Assembly: GCA_032622095.1 (NCBI GenBank)
Contig: CP136068.1
Span: 154,221,151-154,285,150, forward strand
Direction: 5' to 3'
Origin: Siphonodentalium dalli
Lineage: Eukaryota; Mollusca; Scaphopoda; Gadilida; Siphonodentaliidae
Length of the DNA stretch: 64,000 nucleotides
The translations under genes and the position numbers were made by a program. Positions 62,171 to 64,000 of this stretch are shown here, piece by piece. The notes beneath the pieces were generated by a model. That model was not told the origin of the DNA. It saw nothing but the letters and a program-made list of their open reading frames with translations, and ran no database searches. Each line of letters begins with the position of its first letter. Within the stretch, counting starts at the first letter, position 1.

Positions 62171-62800
62171 CCGACCCAAGAGAGGGGGTATTTTGCACGC
62201 CCAGTGTAGCTCTTGTTCTACCTACATCCGGGTTTAGACCCAGACAAATATCCAAGTTCTTGGGATGAATATTCCCTTGCCCGACCCTTCGAAAGATTCC
62301 AACCCATTACCAGTTACATGACTAAATATTCCCCAACTAATATAAGGGGCAATTTCGGTCTTATATCTGACTAAAAGTGCATGCATGTAGGACATTCTTG
62401 GACCCTGGGTCTAAACCAACACATTTTACACCGAATAATGGTTGGATTATTAAATTAGCGTAATTGTATATTTGTGCTATCATAACATATTTTCTCAGTC
62501 AGAAAATTCCATCTGTTCTAGACGACACTCGAACGGTCTGGGAAATTACTTATGAAAGCTAATTATTGAAAATGTTACCAAAATGAGTCAAAGAAAGACG
62601 CCAACCGCTTCCACTTTCGCCTCGTCCCTGGTTAATGCAATCCATTATCCACGCAGATGTCCATCATATAACCATAACAACAAGTATAACGTCGGCCAAG
62701 AAAGCGAAGCGGATAACAATTTCTCTACATCATATATATTGTGCTGCAATTGGCTCACCATACACTACCCGTCGATATGCTTAATTCTACCCGTAAAACA

Positions 62801-62863
62801 GTTTGCGATTTCAAAACGTGTACCGGTACGGGGAGCTACCCGTACCCGTTTGAAATCGCAAAC
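62801..62863. repeat. GC-rich hairpin
   Basis: GTTTGCGATTTCAAAACG (62,801-62,818) and CGTTTGAAATCGCAAAC (62,847-62,863) pair with one bulge. Between them TACCGGTACGGG and CCCGTACC also pair around GAGCTA. A strong cruciform candidate at the right edge of the 59,974-62,872 region. Confidence 0.75.
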
Positions 62864-62872
62864 TCGCTACTA

Positions 62873-64000
62873 GTTAAAAGCATAAAATAACCGAAAAGGC
62901 TTATGATTCACAAAGAAATAATACTATAGTAAACGCTCTTTATTGTAGAAATCATTGTTGATGATGGCATACACATAAATATATAGGCTAGCTAGTACTG
63001 GGACGCTCTTTAAATAAATATAACAACGAGATTCACTAAAACATATAGCACGAAATAGATGTATATTCCACACAGAAAATTGATAGAACGATATTTCGCT
63101 ATGTATCATGCAAACAAAACAAAATGAAACAAAATAAATATATATGCCAACTTCAATATTTATTTCAATAATTAATATCAAACTCAATACTTAATTATGT
63201 AGCATAATTGTTCGATCTGGATAACAACCGTGGCACATTATATTGATCGTAAAACAAATACGAATGCTGAGCATTTTTATTTCAACTGAAGCTGTTGCTA
63301 TCGCCGTTTTAATAACCTGTCGTACCGTCTTCACGAGCGAATTCAGCAATGTCCAAGTGAGAGCAAAATGTGAAGGTTGGCACCCTATATCAAGGCCAAG
63401 GTCGTTGGCACAGTAGTATGACATGATCAGACTTACAGCAGAGAAACGCCTCCCAAAAAGGAGAAGACTGAGTCTGGTATGTTTAGCGATGTCGATCGCA
63501 TCGAAAGTAAATTGTATCCGGAGTTTAAAATGAGTGTTTTTTATGCAGTTTCTTTTGAGTGTATAGACGATGTTTGCGCATTCCATGAATGAATGCACAG
63601 CCGATTAAGTTTTTCGTGCGAATAACTGTTAAATTTCCCTGTTTTTAAAAAACTCGACACATTTAATCAAATAAATATACCCGAAATTGAGTCAAAATCT
63701 CAAATATAACTAATACTCGAAATCAAATGCAGAAGAAAAAAAACACTGAAAATGAATGTGATCATGAAGTGATCTGATCAGTCAACTCAGGCCAGACACA
63801 AACTGTAAGCGCACAGCTTTCGCGATTCGGACATACATGTATGTTGTGATTGGTGGGTTGTATTCATTACACTGGACTCATAATTGTCTGTGGAGACTGG
63901 AGTAGATTGACAAGGTCATACAGAATATTAACAGATGCCACGAACTTGCGACAACTTCAAGTTGTGTGGTATTTTGATGATTTTGACCAACACAACAACA
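62873..64000. other. Right edge, one unassigned open frame
   Basis: AACGCTCTTTATT at 62,932-62,944 and a variant at 63,003. A 135-aa minus-strand frame (63,598-63,191) is the longest unexplained one in the window. It has no familiar domain, and its amphipathic middle (LLNSLVKTVRQVIKTAI) is not enough to call a gene. No other structure seen. Confidence 0.4.

Larger units (their letters stand above)
59974..62872. other. Region bounded by 17-bp perfect inverted repeats
   Basis: TAGTAGCGAGTTTGCGA (59,974-59,990) is exactly inverted at 62,856-62,872. Both arms are followed inward by ACGGGTACGGGTA-like words. It could be a 2.9-kb TIR element containing the two repeat blocks below, or two independent short insertions. 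No transposase recognised. Confidence 0.45.

Noticed and set aside
63191-63598. 135-aa minus-strand frame as a gene
   Set aside because: No recognised domain, start context or splice evidence. Noted in the right-edge entry only.

Overview
This is an AT-rich window of a metazoan nuclear genome, most likely a marine invertebrate. A mollusc is my best guess, from the repeat content: a CR1-type LINE with an SGNH-like ORF1, tRNA-derived SINEs, a ZMYM2/KIAA1958-type Crypton relic, a piggyBac relic, and degenerate tandem repeats ending in GTTATGCCCC. No operons, CRISPR arrays or bacterial or phage genes are visible. I find no complete host gene. The only host-gene candidate is a short signal-peptide-like first exon at 47,810-47,894. 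Nearly everything else recognisable is a mobile element or a repeat derived from one.

Left part (1-14,250): a MITE with TTAA-flanked inverted termini (here MITE-A, 155-705); a broken piggyBac transposase (944-2,597, minus) with its right terminus at TTAA 2,926-2,929; a related MITE (MITE-B, 3,324-3,777); a small tandem array of MITE-A (5,309-7,110); a TGTG/CACA-rich repeat block with a 115-bp dimer (7,110-7,690); and a 4.3-kb foldback element with inverted arms of about 690 bp (9,962-14,255).

Middle part (14,600-33,100): an 8,620-bp tandem segmental duplication, almost identical over its first 6.9 kb (14,651-21,550 against 23,271-30,170). The left half of each copy carries MITE-C, a canonical 140-bp piggyBac-type MITE, hairpin elements and MITE-B. 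The right half is a satellite-like array of MITE-A units of about 520 bp separated by a conserved linker. The copies stop being colinear inside the array, where units have been deleted, gained or re-ordered, as expected from unequal exchange.

Right part (33,100-64,000): a 704-bp element with near-perfect 147-bp inverted repeats (33,719-34,422); several perfect hairpins; a minisatellite of about 21 bp (40,346-40,555) whose core also occurs in the 33.7-kb element; a Crypton tyrosine-recombinase pseudogene (41,347-42,666) whose apparent catalytic Tyr reads Cys; two tRNA-derived SINEs on the minus strand; and a degraded CR1-like LINE (about 54,490-59,530). The LINE ORF2 begins with a 2A-like translational-recoding motif ending NPG-S instead of NPG-P, followed by a PHD-type finger disrupted by two compensating frame changes, an APE endonuclease, a reverse transcriptase and the family C-terminal domain.

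No functional gene system can be claimed. The most novel-looking signals are the MITE-derived satellite inside a recent tandem duplication, a 13-mer (AATAAAGAGCGTT) shared by the satellite and otherwise unrelated DNA at the right end, the long-arm foldback elements, and the altered 2A motif.
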